Assembly (NCBI GenBank): GCA_024803745.1
Contig: JANJXV010000025.1
Location: forward strand, 18,509,610 to 18,573,609
Direction: 5' to 3'
DNA length: 64,000 nt
From: Megascapheus bottae
Taxonomy: Eukaryota > Chordata > Mammalia > Rodentia > Geomyidae
Shown here: one piece after another, positions 61,486-64,000 of the stretch
How positions within the stretch are numbered: the first letter of the stretch is position 1
How the letters are laid out: each line of letters opens with the position of its first letter
Translations under genes and position numbers: made by a program
Notes under the pieces: generated by a model
Databases searched by the model: none
What the model saw: only the letters and a program-made list of their open reading frames with translations
Told to the model about the DNA's origin: nothing

Positions 61486-61849
61486 TGCAGGTAGTTTGCT
61501 AAAAGCTCCAGGAATCTGACCAGAAGGCCTCATGGCTGAGGGAGCGCCTTCAGTAATGGCCTGTGGACAGTAGGTGGCGCCATCCAAACATCCAAGCTTC
61601 TCCACTCTCAGAAGGTGTTAAAAGCTGCCTTCCCCTGACTGTCCCATAAGCTGCAGGGGAGAGAGCTGTAGTGATTCCCTGAGGACAGCCAAGTCTTCTC
61701 TCCGCCCACCCAGAGGCCCAGCCAAGAAATCCCTGTGAGGAAGAATCTAGGATAGGACCCAGAGGTCCTGAGGGCTGAAACCCCAGTCCTGGGACACTTC
61801 CCTTCTCTTGAAGGACAGACAATGTCCCCCCAAAAGATCTCCCAGGGCT

Positions 61850-61945
61850 GAGTGCCAGTGGCTCATGCCTGTAATCTTAGCTACTCAAGAGGTTGAGAGT
61901 TGAGGATATCAGTTCTAAGCTAGCCCAGGCAAGAAAGTTCTGGTT
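61850..61945 (+). mobile_element. B1-like left half
   Basis: Begins GGGCTGAGTGCCAGTGGCTC and stops before the Geo module. Confidence 0.75.
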
Positions 61946-62059
61946 CAGAGACGGGGATGAGGGGTGGGGCGTGGGGAGGGAGTGCCTGGAAGGAAGAGAA
62001 GAAGAGAGAACAGCACAGAACAGTGCTCTATGATGAGCCCTCCAGGCTTGCTTACTCAG

Positions 62060-62078
62060 CCCCCCCCCCCCCCCCCCC
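62060..62078. repeat. Poly-C run of 19
   Basis: An unbroken C run; the complementary strand is a G run able to form stacked quadruplexes. Confidence 0.95.
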
Positions 62079-62349
62079 GACTGTTTCAAAGGTTTAACCC
62101 CTCTAAGGAGACCAGGACACATTTCTATTCAAACATGGATGTCTGCTTTTATTTATGAAATAAGGCTTCTGTTCCCTGCTAATTAGTGAGCTCCTATAAA
62201 CCGTCTCCCACCTCAGGATGTGGGGTACTAGGGGAAAATCCCCAATAATATAAAAATATGGAATTCCAGACACACTGGGCTGGGCCAGCTTTTAGCCTGG
62301 GGAGAAGGAACCTGTTACCCCGTATTACTTGAATTTGTTCTTTTGTTGG

Positions 62350-62590
62350 GAATGAGATGTTGGTACTGGGGCTTGAACTCAGAGATTGGGTGCTTTTCTT
62401 TTCAAAGCTGGGACTCTACTACTTGAGCTAGGGCTCTATGTCTGACTTTCTGGTGGGTAATTGGAGATAAAAGTCTCACAGATAGCTGGACGCTGGTGGC
62501 TCATGACTAATCCTAGCTGTTCAGGAAGCTGAGATGCAAGGACTGCTGTTCAAAGCTAGTCTGAGGATTCTCTCTCTGTCTCTCTCTGTC

Positions 62591-62657
<67 letters not shown>

Positions 62658-62745
62658 AATCTCACAGTCTTCTGCTGGGGTTGGTTTTGTACTGTGATCC
62701 TCAGATCTCAGCCTTCTTGAGTAGCTAGGCGTGAACCACAAACAC
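62350..62745. mobile_element. B1-like/Geo split by a nested B1-like half with TCTG/TC array
   Basis: The minus-strand outer copy (62360-62480) breaks at AAAAGTCTCACAGAT and resumes at AAATCTCACAGTCT (62657-). Inside are a plus-strand left half (62485-62572) and a TC/TCTG/CA repeat (62571-62656). Confidence 0.82.
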
Positions 62746-63274
62746 GCAGATTTGAACTCATTTCTTATGCATAATTAAGCTGTATGCAACTGTTCTGGAC
62801 CCACAAGGGTCCAGGAAGAAATGGATGAGTTTGGGGGGTCAGAGAATATGCGGAGCATAGCCCAGAGACAAGGGCGTATTATTATCCATAATCCAGAAAG
62901 CGATGGAGATAAGGCCTGGGGGCGAGGGGGGGCGGCCTTGGAGCACGGTGGCTGTTTCTCCGAGTTTCTGTGCCTAACTCTATCAAGAATTTCTTGAGGT
63001 ACAGCTGGCCCAGCCCCACCTGCATCTCTGCAGCACCCTCAAAAGGAGGTGGTGTGTACATCCCCATTTCTCTCCCAGCCCACTATGTCCCAGATAGAAA
63101 GAAGTCTGTCTGTCCCAGAGCAGACAGCCTGGAGCTTGGACGGCTGCTGTCTGGTGGCTTTCTTCACAGTCAGCTTGAACGTGGAGCAGGGCCTACCCTT
63201 GTTCATGCTTCCAGACCGTGGACAAGACACTCGCCCTTTCTGAACTCAGTTTTCCTCCTCTGTAAAATAGGTGT
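62746..63274. other. Single-copy stretch, no gene identified
   Basis: GC-rich with no recognised SINE. Contains AGATAAGG (62907-62914), a GATA-type site, but nothing diagnostic. Confidence 0.4.
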
Positions 63275-64000
63275 GAGGGCTGGGACTGTGGCTTAGTGAC
63301 AGAGTGCTTGCCTAGTATGCATGAAACCCGAGGTTCAATTCCTCAGTTCCACATACACAGAAAAAGCCAGAAGTGGTGCTGTGGCTCGAGTGGTAGAGTG
63401 CAAGCCTTGAGCAAAAGAAGCTGAGGGACAGGGCCTAGGCTCTGAGCTCAGCCCTGAGACTAGAAAACATAAAATAATGAATAATGGCTGTGAGCAGGGC
63501 GCCAGCGGCTCACACCTCAGAAGGCTGAGTCTGAGGACCACAGCTTGAGTCCAGGCAGGAAGGCCAATTAATCACAGAAAAACCTGGAAGTGGCGCTGCG
63601 TGGCACAGGTGGCAGGTAGAGAGCACGACCCTTTGAAGCTGCACGACCGAGCCAGCAAAACTCACTTGGGGTGCTGAAGGCATCTTAATTTCAGAAATAC
63701 ATAAATAAATAGGCCTGGCACTGAGATCTGAGGATGGCAGTTCAAAGCCAGCCTAGGCAGGAAAGCCCATGAAGAATCTTGTCTCCAATGAACCACCAAA
63801 AAAATAATAATCATAATAATAAGCTGGAACTAAAGATGTGGTTCACGTGGAAGACGCTAGCCTTGAGTGAAAAAGCTCAAGGAGAGCAACCAGGCCCCAT
63901 GAGTGGTGTGCACGCACACACACTCACACACACGCACACACGCACATGCACACGCACACACATGCACATACATGCACACACACACGCACACACATGCACA
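63275..64000 (+). mobile_element. IDL-Geo, two diverged B1-like/Geo copies and a CA/CG-containing array
   Basis: IDL-Geo (63275-63470), B1-like/Geo (63493-63660 and 63713-63900). The last runs into a CA-rich array with interspersed GCAC and ATGC units (63908 to the window end). Confidence 0.82.

Overview
This is mammalian nuclear DNA. It carries intron-containing genes with GT-AG splice sites and many retroposons. The gene order SNAPC5 (-), RPL4 (-), ZWILCH (+), LCTL (-) matches the segment of human chromosome 15q22 between MAP2K1 and SMAD6, as I recall it. The dominant repeat is a dimeric SINE with an ID/tRNA-Ala-like left half and a second right half. That structure fits IDL-Geo, a family reported as restricted to geomyoid rodents, so I infer a kangaroo rat, pocket mouse or pocket gopher. 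This rests on recalled repeat knowledge, not a database search.

Layout: positions 1-230 hold the first coding exon of SNAPC5. RPL4 occupies 1780-6255 on the minus strand with ten exons and a 425-residue product. Five intronic box C/D snoRNAs sit inside it: three U18-like copies (introns 2, 4, 6) and two U16-like copies (introns 3, 5). The interval 6196-6903 is a bidirectional CpG-rich promoter shared with ZWILCH and contains a GC-box minisatellite of about eight units. ZWILCH runs 6904-37517 on the plus strand with 18 coding exons and 586 residues. LCTL runs tail to tail with it, 50727 down to 39178, with 13 coding exons and 566 residues. From 50728 to 64000 I see no protein gene, only SINEs, microsatellites and GC-rich single-copy islands. 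By synteny this would lie between LCTL and SMAD6.

All three complete coding sequences stay open when joined at consensus splice sites. Their lengths are close to the human proteins (427, 591 and 567 aa, recalled), so this is an intact locus. RPL4 and its snoRNAs supply ribosome protein and rRNA methylation guides. SNAPC5 serves snRNA transcription. ZWILCH is a kinetochore checkpoint protein. LCTL is a membrane-anchored, probably non-catalytic GH1 protein.

The most noteworthy observations are the duplication of the U16 snoRNA into a second RPL4 intron, the minisatellite directly upstream of the ZWILCH start codon, a B1-like/Geo composite SINE family with recurrent breakpoints at one internal site, and a CpG-rich LCTL last exon carrying a perfect CRE over its stop codon. 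I found no evidence of a radically new system.
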